Shown here piece after piece: positions 6,290 to 6,578 of a stretch of 6,578 nucleotides of DNA. The notes under the pieces are model-generated. The model worked only from the letters and a program-made list of their open reading frames with translations. It had not been told where the DNA came from and made no database searches. This DNA is from Propionibacteriaceae bacterium (GTDB lineage: Bacteria; Actinomycetota; Actinomycetes; Propionibacteriales; Propionibacteriaceae), in NCBI GenBank assembly GCA_030528545.1, contig JAUMYR010000144.1:1-6578 (forward strand). The letters are read 5' to 3'. Each line of letters starts with the position of its first letter. Position 1 is the stretch's first letter. Position numbers and translations under genes: made by a program.

Positions 6290-6578
6290 CCTCGCAATTC
6301 AGCCAACTGATCGGCTCAATGCTGCGGGTGGGGACAATCGGTTTCGGTGGCGGTTCGGCTCTGATACCCGTGATCGAGAAGGAGGTCGTCCACCGCCGCG
6401 GGCTGCTCGACGACCCGACCTTCACCGCCCACACCGTCATCGCCAACGTCACCCCTGGCGCCCTGCCCGTGAAACTCGGGGCCCTCGCCGGGTCGGTGAC
6501 CAGCGGAGCGCGGGCGTCGATGGCGGCGGCTTTCGCGGTGGCGCTGCCCGGGAGCCTCGCGACCGTGGGGCTGCTCGC
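6286..6578 (+). CDS. CHR-family (chromate/anion) transporter, N-terminal part
   Basis: The first 97 codons of a membrane protein running off the right edge. The N-terminal pattern LRVGTIGFGGGSALIPVIEK (13-32) followed by EVV matches the conserved start of the chromate transporter family (FGGG, then IP, then E-E-V), followed by a TPG motif (56-58) and a hydrophobic stretch (from about 78). Family members export chromate or carry related oxyanions; the members are not all chromate-resistance proteins. The usual PGP of characterised ChrA proteins is PGA here (57-59), which suggests a divergent subgroup. Start ATG 6286 has GGAG (6277-6280) 5 nt upstream. It is transcribed away from the sulfatase operon and shares its regulatory region. 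Whether it is a half-length or full-length member cannot be seen. Confidence 0.82.
   Translation, partial: MTSQFSQLIGSMLRVGTIGFGGGSALIPVIEKEVVHRRGLLDDPTFTAHTVIANVTPGALPVKLGALAGSVTSGARASMAAAFAVALPGSLATVGLL

Noticed and set aside
6255..6452. 65-codon minus-strand frame at the right end
   Set aside because: It is antisense to the CHR-family start, which has a ribosome site and family motifs; the minus-strand product resembles nothing.

Overview
The window is high-GC DNA with tightly packed genes, GTG and ATG starts and four-base gene overlaps. An actinobacterium (Actinomycetota) is the best guess, from composition, the ROK repressor type and the Tat-like lipoprotein signal. This is an inference; no rRNA or other marker gene is present.

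Layout, right to left on the minus strand: a ROK-family repressor (6140-4944), an ABC permease (4942-4121), an ABC ATPase (4124-3327), a solute-binding lipoprotein (3296-2292), a type I sulfatase (2295-790) and a second, different sulfatase (793 to beyond the left edge). Successive genes overlap by 4 nt or are separated by 1 or 30 nt, so all six look like one operon. A promoter-like TTGACG-17 nt-TATGGT lies so close to the ROK start that the mRNA would begin at or next to its ATG (leaderless). On the plus strand, divergent from the operon across a 145-bp intergenic region, is the 5' end of a chromate (CHR) transporter family gene (6286 to the right edge).

Working model (inference): the SsuABC/TauABC/AtsRBC-like transporter imports an organic sulfate ester. 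The two sulfatases, which both have the formylglycine-type Cys motif and no export signal, remove sulfate in the cytoplasm. The ROK repressor, which keeps the family's sugar-contact and zinc residues but has Asn where ROK kinases have the catalytic Asp, senses the substrate or a product and autoregulates the operon. A ROK regulator, rather than a sulfur-starvation regulator, suggests a sulfated sugar or glycoside used for carbon. The divergent CHR-family protein could handle oxyanions such as the released sulfate, but that link rests only on position and family chemistry.

No tRNA, rRNA, CRISPR, insertion sequence, phage gene or convincing terminator was seen. The only stretch without a complete gene is the 145-bp divergent promoter region.
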